Source: IDS-8 sp035304285 (GTDB lineage: Bacteria > Pseudomonadota > Gammaproteobacteria > Steroidobacterales > Woeseiaceae). Taken from it: a stretch of DNA of 35,382 nt. Each line of letters opens with the position of its first letter. Position 1 is the stretch's first letter. Below are positions 17,264 to 24,518 of the stretch, piece after piece. Made by a program: the position numbers and the translations under genes. The DNA lies in NCBI GenBank assembly GCA_035304285.1, contig DATGQI010000203.1, positions 1 through 35,382 of the forward strand, in the 5' to 3' direction. Under the pieces are notes generated by a model. The model had not been told where the DNA came from. It saw nothing but the letters and a program-made list of their open reading frames with translations, and ran no database searches.

Positions 17264-18041
17264 CGTCTGCTTCCTTGGCCGCATGATCGCTCACGTTATC
17301 CGCGGTCCGCCTGCGCCGCAACCAGTACCAGAGCACAGGGCCAGATAACGCGTAAGTGCCGAACATGAGTAGGAAAACGAGCGGCGGGTCGATGGAGATA
17401 ATCATGAAAATCAAGGGTATCGCGAGCATCCAGGTGAAGGGGATGCGACGGCCGAAGTTGATTTCCTTGAAGCTGTAGTAACGGAAATCCGAAACCATCA
17501 GCGCGCCCGCGGCGGCTGTCACTACGAAGGCGCCCGCAAGGCCGGTGAGTCCGGTGATGTCCAGCTTACTGCTCAACCAGACAAACGCCGCCACTACGCC
17601 AGCTGCCGAGGGACTCGGCAGCCCAACAAACCAGCGCTTGTCCGCCGTCGCTATCTGGGAATTGAAACGCGCCAGCCTGAGTGCGGCAGCGACCGCGAAC
17701 AGGAACGCCACCAGCCAGCCTACCCTGCCCCAGGTGACATTCCATTCGGCCAGTCGCGCGACACCCCACTGGTAGACGACAATCGCAGGCGCAAGTCCGA
17801 ACGACACCATATCCGACAGGCTGTCATATTCCTTGCCGAACTGTGATGACGTTTTCGTAAGGCGAGCCACTCTGCCATCGAGCGAATCCAGGATCATCGC
17901 AACGAAAATCGCCGCTCCAGCTCTTTCGAAGCTGCCGTCAACGGCCGCAACGATGGAATAAAAGCCCGCGAACAACGCTGCCGTGGTGAGCAGGTTGGGC
18001 AAAAGATAGATGCCGCGTCGTCTGACGCTTTCCGGTTCCAT
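17253..18041 (-). CDS. pssA: CDP-diacylglycerol-serine O-phosphatidyltransferase PssA
   Basis: A 262-residue inner-membrane enzyme making phosphatidylserine from CDP-diacylglycerol and serine. The CDP-alcohol phosphatidyltransferase signature is complete: D-x-x-D-G-x-x-A-R as 'DSLDGRVAR', followed by G-x-x-x-D-x-x-x-D as 'GKEYDSLSD'. 'YLLPNLLTTAALFAGFYSI' is the typical PssA N-terminal helix. About seven membrane segments can be seen, and the C-terminus is basic. This is the membrane-type (subclass II) PssA, not the E. coli ribosome-associated enzyme. Upstream, after 111 bp, lies a gene of the phosphatidylserine decarboxylase family, the enzyme that would normally act next, but that protein lacks key residues. 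It is followed by the glycosylase gene with an 11-bp overlap. Confidence 0.95.
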   Translation of the reverse strand: MEPESVRRRGIYLLPNLLTTAALFAGFYSIVAAVDGSFERAGAAIFVAMILDSLDGRVARLTKTSSQFGKEYDSLSDMVSFGLAPAIVVYQWGVARLAEWNVTWGRVGWLVAFLFAVAAALRLARFNSQIATADKRWFVGLPSPSAAGVVAAFVWLSSKLDITGLTGLAGAFVVTAAAGALMVSDFRYYSFKEINFGRRIPFTWMLAIPLIFMIISIDPPLVFLLMFGTYALSGPVLWYWLRRRRTADNVSDHAAKEADDDR

Positions 18042-18152
18042 TGCTGCGCAGGTTACTTAAGAAAGTACTCGAGAGCCGTTAATACTGCCATGCCCCGAGA
18101 CGGGTTAACAATCGGGCCGTCCATGACTCGTGCAGAGGCTCCCGGGCGCGGG

Positions 18153-18797
18153 CTAGTCCTGCGGCAGCTTCGCCAGCAGGTCTGTTGCGGCGGATACGCG
18201 CTGGCCTTCAGTCACCAAGAACCGCGAACCAGGGGGCAACTCAACCTCTGCAAACTTCGTCAGCCGCAGGTATGCGCAGCGCTGGCCCTGCCCTACCCGC
18301 TCCCCGTAAGAAACGGATGCGCGGGGCGCGATGCCGAGCCGGTTGCCGTGGAACCGCAACACGACGTTCTTCCCTTCATCGGTCAGCAGCCACAGCCCCG
18401 GAGCCCCATCCGGAGGCTCCGGCGAAACACCGAAATCGGTAATCTTGCCCTCGACGGGCGAGCGAGCTGTGTAGGTGCCGAGGCTGGAGACGCGAATGAC
18501 GATTTTCCGGATCGCGCCTTCGTTACCATCTTCGTCACCCGACAGGTCTGCAACCTCGCCGTCGACGGGACTCACAACGCCGAGCGGTGCCGGAACAACA
18601 TCGCGCCACGGATCGCGGAAGACCAGGTACAAGTACACGAACAGGGCGAACGGAATCAATGCCCAGGGCACACCGTAAAAGAACCATGCAAGAGCAGTCA
18701 CAAGAGCCGCAGCGAGTAGAAAAGGTATGCCTTCCGCAGCAACGAAAAATCCTCTCCGTCCGTTCAAACGACCTCGCTCTCCGGGTTCAATGCGCAA
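18153..18797 (-). CDS. Phosphatidylserine decarboxylase family protein lacking the processing Gly-Ser
   Basis: A 214-residue protein with the layout of the short (Rhizobium-type) phosphatidylserine decarboxylases: 'VAAEGIPFLL' plus two N-terminal membrane helices, 'VFRDPWRDV' (family FFRDPxR), 'VSPVDGEV' (SPxDG, catalytic Asp kept) and a C-terminal biotinyl-lipoyl-like end 'VTEGQRVSAATDLLA'. Two functional motifs are changed. The 'HVNRxP' segment that supplies the catalytic His reads 'YTARSP'. The 'R-F-G-S-R' site where the proenzyme cleaves itself to form the pyruvoyl group reads 'RLTKFA' (T180-K181). By family knowledge it should not be able to mature into a normal decarboxylase. It starts with TTG at 18797. 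It lies upstream of pssA, so a membrane-lipid role is plausible but unproven. Confidence 0.8.
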   Translation of the reverse strand: MRIEPGERGRLNGRRGFFVAAEGIPFLLAAALVTALAWFFYGVPWALIPFALFVYLYLVFRDPWRDVVPAPLGVVSPVDGEVADLSGDEDGNEGAIRKIVIRVSSLGTYTARSPVEGKITDFGVSPEPPDGAPGLWLLTDEGKNVVLRFHGNRLGIAPRASVSYGERVGQGQRCAYLRLTKFAEVELPPGSRFLVTEGQRVSAATDLLAKLPQD

Positions 18798-18839
18798 TAC
18801 CCATAGGTGGCGCCCGAGCCGGCAGTCCGGCGGGTCGTG

Positions 18840-18845
18840 TAGAAT
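18840..18845 (+). promoter_or_regulatory. Candidate -10 box for proS
   Basis: TAGAAT (5 of 6 to the sigma-70 -10 consensus) lies in the 114-bp gap between the divergent PSD-like gene and proS. No good -35 is visible 17 bp upstream. Transcription would start about 60 nt before the proS ATG. Confidence 0.35.
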
Positions 18846-18911
18846 ACGCCCGCCGTTCGCCGCGGACCACCAACCGTCGCGCTACCTCACACTTTAAGCC
18901 CGGACAAATAC

Positions 18912-20618
18912 ATGAGATTCACCGATTTCGCATTAGTCACCCTCAAAGAAATCCCTGCGGAAGCGGAAATCGTCAGCCACCAGCTGATGCTGCGAGCCGG
19001 GATGATACGACGGCTTGCGGCCGGACTGTTCACGTGGATGCCGCTGGGAGTCAGGGTCCTTAAGAAGGTGGAGCGCATCGTTCGCGAGGAGATGGACCGA
19101 GCCGGTGCGCTGGAAGTACTGATGCCCGCCGTCCAGCCTGCCGAGCTATGGAAGGAATCCGGCCGCTGGGACAAGTATGGCTCCCTGCTGCTGCGCATGA
19201 AGGACCGTCACGAGCGTGAGTACTGTTTCGGGCCGACTCACGAAGAAGTCATCACTGACATCTGCCGGCGCGAACTGCGCAGTTACCGGCAACTCCCGGT
19301 GAATTACTACCAGATCCAGACGAAGTTCCGCGACGAAATCCGCCCGCGTTTCGGGGTGATGCGGGCGCGGGAATTCATTATGAAGGACGCATATTCGTTC
19401 CATGTAAGCCAGGCGTCGCTGGAGGAAGGTTACCGGCGTATGCACGACGCCTATACCGCGATTTTCACCCGTCTCGGGCTGGAATTTCGCGTAGTCGACG
19501 CGGACAGCGGAGAAATCGGTGGAAGCCGCTCACAGGAATTTCACGTGATCGCGGATTCGGGCGAGGATGCGATTGCGTACAGCGAAACCGACCGATATGC
19601 GTCGAACATCGAAACGGCCGCGACACTGCGGCCGCAGGGCGAACCCCGTGCCCCACTCGCGGAACTGCAAAAAGTGTCAACGCCCGGCACCAGGACAATC
19701 GAGGCTCTTTGCACGCTGCTCGGCATTACCGCGGAACAGACAATCAAGACCCTGATCGTGAATGGCATCGACTCGCCCGTCGCACTGGTCCTGCGCGGGG
19801 ACCATGTACTGAATGCTTTGAAGGCCGAAAAAATCCCGGGCGTCGCGGCTCCGCTTAGCATGGCGGATCCGGCAACCATACGCGAAGTTACCGGATGCGA
19901 GCCGGGCTACGCCGGTCCCCTGGGTCTTACTATCCCCGTCTGGTTCGATCACGCGACCGCGGTGATGTCGGATTTCGTCGCCGGAGCCAACGAAAGCGAC
20001 ACGCACCTCACCGGCGTGAACTTTGGACGCGACCTGCCATCACCCGCGACTGTCGACCTCCGCAACGTCGTCGAGGGCGACCCCACTCCCGGCGGGACGG
20101 GACAATTGAAGATCGCGCGCGGCATCGAGGTGGGGCACATATTCCAGCTCGGCACTGTGTACAGCGAGGCGCTCGGAGCCACGGTGCAGGACGAGGACGG
20201 CAACGACCAGGCGATGGCAATGGGCTGTTATGGCATCGGCGTCACCCGCATCGTCGGCGCAGCCATCGAGCAGAACCACGATGAACGGGGCATCATCTGG
20301 CCGGAGCCGCTCGCGCCGTTTCACGTCGTGCTGGTTGCCATCAACATGCCCAAGTCGGAACGGCTGAGGGACGCCGCGAACCAGTTGTATGCCGACCTCG
20401 TCGAGCAGGGGCTCGAGGTGCTGTTTGATGATCGTGACGCCCGCCCCGGTGTGAAGTTCGCAGATGCCGAACTCATCGGCATCCCCCACCGCCTGGTCAT
20501 CAGCGAACGCGCGCTGGATGCGGGAGAGCTCGAATACCGACACAGGCGAGACCAGGAATCCCGCATGCTGAAACGTGAAGCGGCGCTCGAACTGATCAGA
20601 GGGCCGGCGCTACGATAA
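18912..20618 (+). CDS. proS: Prolyl-tRNA synthetase (bacterial type)
   Basis: A 568-residue class II synthetase, the length of E. coli ProRS (572). Motif 1 region 'GVRVLKKVERIVREEMDRAGALEVLMP', motif 2 'YQIQTKFRDEIRPRFGVMRAREFIMKDAYSFH', and motif 3 'MAMGCYGIGVTRIVGAAIEQ' are all present. Between motifs 2 and 3 (about residues 225-400) sits the INS/YbaK-like editing domain that hydrolyses Ala-tRNA-Pro ('TAEQTIKTLIVN'). The C-terminal anticodon-binding domain includes 'LFDDRDARPGVKFADAELIGIPHRLVI'. The N-terminus 'MRFTDFALVTLKEIPAEAEIVSHQLMLRAGMIR' matches the family (usually MRxSxxxxxTLKExPxxAE). The lytic transglycosylase gene follows after 31 bp. Confidence 0.97.
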   Translation: MRFTDFALVTLKEIPAEAEIVSHQLMLRAGMIRRLAAGLFTWMPLGVRVLKKVERIVREEMDRAGALEVLMPAVQPAELWKESGRWDKYGSLLLRMKDRHEREYCFGPTHEEVITDICRRELRSYRQLPVNYYQIQTKFRDEIRPRFGVMRAREFIMKDAYSFHVSQASLEEGYRRMHDAYTAIFTRLGLEFRVVDADSGEIGGSRSQEFHVIADSGEDAIAYSETDRYASNIETAATLRPQGEPRAPLAELQKVSTPGTRTIEALCTLLGITAEQTIKTLIVNGIDSPVALVLRGDHVLNALKAEKIPGVAAPLSMADPATIREVTGCEPGYAGPLGLTIPVWFDHATAVMSDFVAGANESDTHLTGVNFGRDLPSPATVDLRNVVEGDPTPGGTGQLKIARGIEVGHIFQLGTVYSEALGATVQDEDGNDQAMAMGCYGIGVTRIVGAAIEQNHDERGIIWPEPLAPFHVVLVAINMPKSERLRDAANQLYADLVEQGLEVLFDDRDARPGVKFADAELIGIPHRLVISERALDAGELEYRHRRDQESRMLKREAALELIRGPALR

Positions 20619-20649
20619 GGGCCGGTACGATGCCGACTGACAATACTCA

Positions 20650-21216
20650 ATGAAATTGTCGCGACTGTTAGCCTGTTTCCTGCTCCTTGCAGCCGGTAGC
20701 GCCCCGGCACAGCAGGACTATCGCGATCCCCAGCTCCTTGAGCTGTTGCGCGAAGCGGCCAGCGAGGCCGACAGCTTCACCGATCGTTTCGATGCGCAGG
20801 TTTGGCTCAGCGATATGTCATCCCGCCTCTCCAGGCAGGTGAAGGACCCGGAGGAGCGTATCGCGATCCTCAAGCGGGTTCATTACGAAGCCAAGCGCGC
20901 GGAATTGCCACCGGAACTGGTGCTGGCGGTAATCGATGTCGAAAGCAACTTCGACCGCTTCGCGCTATCGCACGTGGGCGCGCGCGGCCTCATGCAGATC
21001 ATGCCGTTCTGGCTGGACGAAATCGGCCGGCCCGACGACAACCTTTTCGTTATCAACACGAACCTGCGCTTCGGTTGCACTATCCTCAAGTACTACCTCG
21101 ATATGGAGAAAGGCGACATGCAGCGCGCCCTCGGCCGATACAACGGCAGCCTCGGCAAGCGAGACTACCCGAACCTCGTGATGGACCGCCTGCGCAAGAA
21201 GTGGTTTCGCATCTGA
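20650..21216 (+). CDS. Small secreted lytic transglycosylase (SLT domain)
   Basis: A 188-residue protein with a signal peptide ('LACFLLLAAGSAPA', cleavage likely before QQD), placing it in the periplasm. The goose-lysozyme-like SLT domain shows 'ELVLAVIDVESNFDRFALSHVGARGLMQIMP': Glu98 is the catalytic acid, followed by the G-A-x-G-L-M-Q-I-M-P signature. The motif 'ALGRYNGS' near the end corresponds to the usual A-x-x-A-Y-N-x-G. Such enzymes cleave peptidoglycan between MurNAc and GlcNAc with formation of 1,6-anhydro-MurNAc. It is 31 bp behind proS and may be read through from it. It has no lipobox Cys, so it appears soluble. Confidence 0.93.
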   Translation: MKLSRLLACFLLLAAGSAPAQQDYRDPQLLELLREAASEADSFTDRFDAQVWLSDMSSRLSRQVKDPEERIAILKRVHYEAKRAELPPELVLAVIDVESNFDRFALSHVGARGLMQIMPFWLDEIGRPDDNLFVINTNLRFGCTILKYYLDMEKGDMQRALGRYNGSLGKRDYPNLVMDRLRKKWFRI

Positions 21217-21217
21217 G

Positions 21218-21240
21218 AAAAACTGCGGGAAGGGCCCCGC
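21218..21240 (-). terminator. Intrinsic terminator of the lipoprotein-acylphosphatase operon
   Basis: Read on the minus strand, GCGGG and CCCGC arms (21236-21240 and 21225-21229) enclose a six-base loop. They are followed by AG and a run of five T (complement of the A run 21218-21222). It begins about 10 nt behind the acylphosphatase stop. The stem is only 5 bp but GC-only. On the plus strand there is no T-run, so it would act on the minus-strand transcript only. Confidence 0.55.
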
Positions 21241-21250
21241 CGAACGAACT

Positions 21251-21535
21251 CTAGCCGATCGTGAACTTCCGGAAATCGACGTACCGGATCTCCGATGCCT
21301 CGACGGCTGCCACCTTCGCCAGTGGCGGCCCCGATTCCAGCCACCTCGCCAGCCTGTCGAGCGCCGCTTCGCTGCCACAGGCGACGACTTCCACACTGCC
21401 GTCCGGCATGTTGTTCGCATAACCGGTAAGCCTCAGCTTGCGTGCTTCCTCGCGCATGCTGTCACGGAAAAACACGCCCTGCACCCGCCCGGTTACACGA
21501 AACCGGCGGCATTTTGTCTCAATCGAAGTGGCCAT
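21251..21535 (-). CDS. acyP: Acylphosphatase
   Basis: A 94-residue small alpha/beta protein that hydrolyses acyl phosphates such as carbamoyl phosphate; the cellular need for it is uncertain. The signature 'GRVQGVFFR' contains the catalytic Arg and the phosphate-binding loop. 'GYANNMPDGSVEVVACG' provides the catalytic Asn (family G-x-V-x-N-x-x-D-G-x-V-E, here with Ala for Val). The ATG at 21535 gives the usual length; GTG at 21556 overlaps the upstream lipoprotein stop (GTGA) and would add seven residues, so coupled translation from there is also plausible. It is the second gene of a two-gene minus-strand operon and is closed by a small intrinsic terminator. Confidence 0.93.
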   Translation of the reverse strand: MATSIETKCRRFRVTGRVQGVFFRDSMREEARKLRLTGYANNMPDGSVEVVACGSEAALDRLARWLESGPPLAKVAAVEASEIRYVDFRKFTIG

Positions 21536-21552
21536 ACGGGCACGCGAGGGGG

Positions 21553-21855
21553 TCACTCGTCCCGCGCAGGGTTTTCCGTCCGGGCAAGTGCATCGAGTGC
21601 CTTGAGCTTGGCCTGAAGGGCATTCTGGCGGGCTTCGTCATAGTCGCGATCGGAAAGCCTCTGCTGGGCACGATCCAGCAAAGCCTCCGCGTCTCTCAAC
21701 TGTTGTGCGGCGCGTTCCTCGGCACCAGCTTCCCGGGCGACCGCGATAGCCTGCCTGGCATCGCTCATTTCCTGCACCGGGGGTCCACTTCCGCAGGAAG
21801 CGATGAGAAGCAAGAGCGCCACCGGGAGGCAACGGCGCCTGACGGAACTAGTCAT
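21553..21855 (-). CDS. Small DUF4398-like lipoprotein
   Basis: A 100-residue protein with a lipoprotein signal: basic N-terminus, 'PVALLLLIASCGSG' with a lipobox L-I-A-S-C and Cys21. Residues +2/+3 are Gly-Ser, not Asp, so by the usual rule it would go to the outer membrane. The mature part is a highly charged, Ala-rich alpha helix with paired segments ('EMSDARQAIAVAREAGAEERAAQQL' and 'DAEALLDRAQQRLSDRDYDEAR'), the arrangement of DUF4398 proteins, which resemble a short tetratricopeptide helix pair. Function is unknown. It is the first gene of an operon with acylphosphatase; its promoter probably lies in the 145-bp gap shared with arsC. Confidence 0.85.
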   Translation of the reverse strand: MTSSVRRRCLPVALLLLIASCGSGPPVQEMSDARQAIAVAREAGAEERAAQQLRDAEALLDRAQQRLSDRDYDEARQNALQAKLKALDALARTENPARDE

Positions 21856-21898
21856 GCGACTCGGCTTTTACAGGTAGGATCGGCGTACGCACGCCGGA

Positions 21899-21928
21899 AA
21901 GCTAGCAAGGGCATAGCATGACAGTCAA
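21899..21928 (-). promoter_or_regulatory. Candidate sigma-70 promoter for the lipoprotein gene
   Basis: On the minus strand TTGACT (complement of 21923-21928, 5 of 6 to -35) is followed after 18 bp by TAGCTT (complement of 21899-21904, 3 of 6 to -10). It lies about 45 nt before the lipoprotein start. The -35 is good and the -10 is poor. Confidence 0.35.
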
Positions 21929-21929
21929 G

Positions 21930-21958
21930 TTGGGTACAAAAGGCCTCTGAGGTTATAT
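21930..21958 (+). promoter_or_regulatory. Candidate sigma-70 promoter for arsC-wrbA
   Basis: TTGGGT (21930-21935) and TTATAT (21953-21958) are spaced by 17 bp. Transcription would start about 35 nt before the arsC ATG at 22001. Only half of the -35 positions match, but spacing and position are right. Confidence 0.4.
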
Positions 21959-22000
21959 CCTAGCGCTGCCATGCACAGCTTCCATGGGACATGCTGAATC

Positions 22001-22387
22001 ATGACCATCACAATCTACCACAACCCGTCTTGTTCCAAGTCGAGGAAAACGCTGGAGTTGATCCGGGACCGCGGAATCGAGCCGCGCATCGTCGAATACC
22101 TGAAAACACCTCCGGACGCGGCAACGATCCTGAAAATCGCAGACCTGCTCCAGGTGCCCGTGGCGAACCTGGTGCGGCAGTCGGGTCCAAGCGATCCGGG
22201 CGGCAGGAGCGATGCCGCGCTGGACGACAACTCCGCCGCCGCCGAGTGGCTTGCCGCCCGTCCGAAGCTTTTGCAACGACCCCTGGTCGTGGATGAGGAC
22301 AGGAACGTAGCCGTAATCGGTCGACCGCCCGAGGCAGTGCTGGGTCTGCTGGCAGACCCAGCGGCCGAATCCTCCGCCGGATCTTGA
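22001..22387 (+). CDS. arsC: ArsC-family reductase (glutaredoxin-linked arsenate reductase type)
   Basis: A 128-residue thioredoxin-fold protein of the ArsC/Spx/YffB family. The catalytic Cys lies in 'YHNPSCSKSRKTLELI' (Cys11, as Cys12 in plasmid R773 ArsC). Three Arg correspond to those that bind arsenate in R773 ArsC: 'LVRQSG', 'LLQRPLVV' and 'VIGRPPEAV'. The enzyme would reduce arsenate to arsenite with glutathione and glutaredoxin. No other ars gene is present; the pairing with a WrbA-type gene near hda and purMN is a conserved arrangement I recall from Pseudomonas (PA0949-PA0950), where it looks like a housekeeping gene. The true substrate is therefore uncertain. It ends with TGA at 22385-22387, in frame with the following gene. 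Confidence 0.88.
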   Translation: MTITIYHNPSCSKSRKTLELIRDRGIEPRIVEYLKTPPDAATILKIADLLQVPVANLVRQSGPSDPGGRSDAALDDNSAAAEWLAARPKLLQRPLVVDEDRNVAVIGRPPEAVLGLLADPAAESSAGS

Positions 22388-22408
22388 GCCCGGTCGGGAG
22401 AATCGGCT

Positions 22409-22999
22409 ATCGACATCCTGGTTGTCTACTACTCCCGCAAGGGAGCGACCGCGGCACTCGCACGCGAGATTTGCCACGGCGTCGATGCCATGTCAGGCGC
22501 ATCGGCAAGGCTGCGCACCGTTCCGGCCGTTTCCGCCGTTTGTGAAGCGACAGAACCGGCCGTTCCGGGAGAGGGTCCCCCGTACGCGACGTATGAAGAC
22601 CTGGCGGAATGCGGCGGCATGATAGTCGGCAGCCCGACACGTTTCGGCAACATGGCCGCACCTCTCAAGTATTGGCTCGACGGGACCAGCAGCCAGTGGC
22701 TCAGCGGTACGCTTGCGGGCAAGCCGGCGGGCGTTTTCACCTCGACGTCCACGCTGCATGGCGGCCAGGAGAGCACGCTGTTGACGATGGCGGTTCCGCT
22801 CCTGCATCACGGCATGCTTATCGTCGGCGTTCCCTATACGGAGCCCGTCCTGTCATCGACAACGACTGGCGGCTCCCCCTATGGCGCCAGCCACGTTACC
22901 TGGAACCGCGAAAACGACCGGCTCTCGGAAGACGACCGGACGCTGGCGCGAGCCTTGGGCTCACGAGTCGCCAGGGTGGCGATGAAACTGCAGGCGTAG
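22409..22999 (+). CDS. wrbA: WrbA-type NAD(P)H:quinone oxidoreductase, apparent ATC start
   Basis: A flavodoxin-like FMN protein reducing quinones by two electrons. The first strand and phosphate loop are 'IDILVVYYSRKGATAALA' (usual K-V-L-V-L-Y-Y-S-x-x-G-x-T/H). Later motifs are 'MIVGSPTRFGNMAAPLKYWLDG', 'GKPAGVFTSTSTLHGGQESTL' and 'GGSPYGASH', all WrbA hallmarks. The frame is the arsC frame and is open from the arsC TGA, but has no ATG, GTG or TTG before the first strand. A GGGAGA (22396-22401) sits exactly 7 nt before ATC 22409, giving 196 residues, about the normal WrbA length. The only ATG (22490) would delete the FMN phosphate loop. So either ATC is used, the start was lost by mutation, or the base is a sequencing error. 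Confidence 0.85.
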   Translation: MDILVVYYSRKGATAALAREICHGVDAMSGASARLRTVPAVSAVCEATEPAVPGEGPPYATYEDLAECGGMIVGSPTRFGNMAAPLKYWLDGTSSQWLSGTLAGKPAGVFTSTSTLHGGQESTLLTMAVPLLHHGMLIVGVPYTEPVLSSTTTGGSPYGASHVTWNRENDRLSEDDRTLARALGSRVARVAMKLQA

Positions 23000-23038
23000 G
23001 CGCTTTACATCCCACTCTGACGGGTGGCGCGTTGCAGG

Positions 23039-23113
23039 CGAAGTGTCGCTGCGGGGCGGGCTCCTACAGCGATCGATTCAGGCTGTCGCGCGAGCTGCGC
23101 GGAATGAAGCGCT
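23039..23113. repeat. Direct repeat, copy 1 of 2 (75 bp, REP-like)
   Basis: A 75-bp unit that returns at 23149-23223 with three mismatches (period 110 bp). It contains CTCCTACAG (23061-23069), the motif also found in the large inverted repeat at 28137-28209. It lies in the 238-bp gap between the convergent wrbA and hda genes, the usual place for REP elements. No coding region is supported in this gap. Confidence 0.85.
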
Positions 23114-23148
23114 AATCTCACGGGCGACTGACAGGTCGCGCTTACGAA

Positions 23149-23223
23149 CGAAGTGTCGCCGCGGGGCTGGCTCCTACAGCGATCGATTCAGGCTGTCGCG
23201 CGAGCTGCGTGGAATGAAGCGCT
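23149..23223. repeat. Direct repeat, copy 2 of 2 (75 bp, REP-like)
   Basis: The second copy, in the same orientation as 23039-23113, differs at three positions (T/C at unit position 12, G/T at 20, C/T at 62). The CTCCTACAG motif is at 23171-23179. The 35 bp between the copies is unrelated to the unit. It ends 14 bp before the hda stop. Confidence 0.85.
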
Positions 23224-23237
23224 GGGCTCCTGCGATC

Positions 23238-23954
23238 CTAGTCCGTTGCCTCGTCCAGCCGCTGCATGACGCTTCGAACGAACGGTACCGTCAGGCGGCG
23301 CTGTGCCACCAGCGCTTCCGCGTCGAGCCTGTCGAGCAGCTGGTAAAGGCTCGCCATGTCGCGCCTGCTCCGGCTCAGGAGAAATCGCGCCGTCTCGTCC
23401 GGCAGCTCCAGTCCACGTTGGCCCGCGCGCAGCCGTAGCGCGTTGACGCGCCCGATTTCATCCAGTGGTTCCACGCGGAAAACGGGCAGCTTCGACAGGC
23501 GGCTTTGCAAGTCCGCGAGCCGGAACCCGCTATCCCGCGGCGCAGCGTGCGCGGACACCACCAGCAAAACCTGCCGGTCGGCCGCCTGGTTGAGCAAATC
23601 GAACAACGCCAGCTCGAAATCATCCCGACCTGCTATTGAATCGATGTCGTCGAGACAGATGCAGCGGCGCGTCGCGAGACCTTCGAGGATGCCGGGACCG
23701 GAATCGACGAAACGGCGTAGCGGCACGAAAACAGCATCTTCCCCCAGCCGGTCGCAGACCGCGTTCAGCAGATGCGATTTGCCAGTCGCCTCAATGCCCC
23801 ATAACCAGCAGCCGGTATGGACGCCCGGCACGGGCTGACGGGCGGCGTCCGTTATCTGCATCAGGAAAGCCACCAGGCCGGCATTCTCGGCAGCCCAGAA
23901 GCTGCCGAAGACGCCTCTGTCCTTTAGCGACAGCGGCAGGGCCAGCTGAGTCAA
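23238..23954 (-). CDS. hda: DnaA regulatory inactivator Hda
   Basis: A 238-residue DnaA-like AAA+ protein. With the DNA-loaded sliding clamp, Hda stimulates ATP hydrolysis by DnaA and so prevents over-initiation. The N-terminal clamp-binding motif is 'TQLALPLSL' (Q-L-x-L-P-L). Walker A is degenerate as in Hda orthologues ('GIEATGKSHLLNAV'), Walker B is 'CICLDDIDSIAG', and the arginine-finger region 'LQSRLSKLPVFRVEPL' corresponds to box VII. It starts with TTG at 23954, 1 nt behind the stop of the phosphatidyltransferase gene, which places the clamp motif at residues 3-8 as in other Hda proteins. The position near purM/purN is conserved in gammaproteobacteria. Confidence 0.95.
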   Translation of the reverse strand: MTQLALPLSLKDRGVFGSFWAAENAGLVAFLMQITDAARQPVPGVHTGCWLWGIEATGKSHLLNAVCDRLGEDAVFVPLRRFVDSGPGILEGLATRRCICLDDIDSIAGRDDFELALFDLLNQAADRQVLLVVSAHAAPRDSGFRLADLQSRLSKLPVFRVEPLDEIGRVNALRLRAGQRGLELPDETARFLLSRSRRDMASLYQLLDRLDAEALVAQRRLTVPFVRSVMQRLDEATD

Positions 23955-23955
23955 G

Positions 23956-24510
23956 TCAATGCCTCGACAGGTGCGGCCGCGCGCGTCGCGTCCAGGACCA
24001 CACGTAGTCGACGCCGCTCACGACCACCGTCACGAGCACCGCGGCACCGATCAAGGTAACGCTGATTTCGGCGGGCCAGTCGAATGCCGCTCGACTCAGG
24101 ACGAACAGTACGAACAGAAGTTCCAGCGCGGTGTTCAGCTTGCTGATCCGTGTTGGCTCACCTTCGACAGGACCGACCAGGAAGTTGTATGCGGCGGCGC
24201 CGACGACGATGACCACGTCACGGAGTATTACCAGCACCGCAAGCCAGACAGGCACGTGCCCCGTATACACCAGGACCAGGAAAGTGCCCGCGACCAGCAG
24301 CTTGTCGGCAATCGGGTCGAGCAACGCCCCGAGCCGCGTATGCCAGTTGAAACGTTTTGCAAGGTAGCCGTCCACGCCGTCCGAAAAGCCTGCAATGAAA
24401 AACAGGATCAGAGCCAGGTCGTAGCGCCCGTCGACGATAAGCAGCAGGATCGGCACGACCAGCGCAATGCGGAACAGCGATATAGCGTTTGGCAGCCAGC
24501 GCAAGGACAT
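23956..24510 (-). CDS. CDP-alcohol phosphatidyltransferase family protein (PgsA-like)
   Basis: A 184-residue membrane protein with 'SLRWLPNAISLFRIALVVPILLLI' as first helix, matching the PgsA N-terminus (N-x-x-T-x-x-R), and the family signature 'DGVDGYLAKRFN...GALLDPIADK', in which the usual A-R is A-K. About five membrane helices are visible. The family includes phosphatidylglycerophosphate synthase (CDP-diacylglycerol plus glycerol-3-phosphate), and 'RLGALLDPIADKLL' favours this type over PssA. Another pgsA may exist elsewhere in the genome, so the exact substrate is not certain. Hda starts 1 nt after its stop, and the DUF2066 gene ends 8 bp upstream, so all three probably form one operon. 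Confidence 0.88.
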   Translation of the reverse strand: MSLRWLPNAISLFRIALVVPILLLIVDGRYDLALILFFIAGFSDGVDGYLAKRFNWHTRLGALLDPIADKLLVAGTFLVLVYTGHVPVWLAVLVILRDVVIVVGAAAYNFLVGPVEGEPTRISKLNTALELLFVLFVLSRAAFDWPAEISVTLIGAAVLVTVVVSGVDYVWSWTRRARPHLSRH

Positions 24511-24518
24511 GCGAATAA

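Noticed and set aside
22001..22387. Arsenic resistance operon
   Set aside because: Only one ArsC-family gene is present, without arsB, arsR or acr3. Its neighbours and synteny suggest a housekeeping gene.
23043..23438. Open frame of 131 codons across the direct repeats
   Set aside because: It consists of the translated 75-bp repeat twice plus antisense hda sequence; not a gene.
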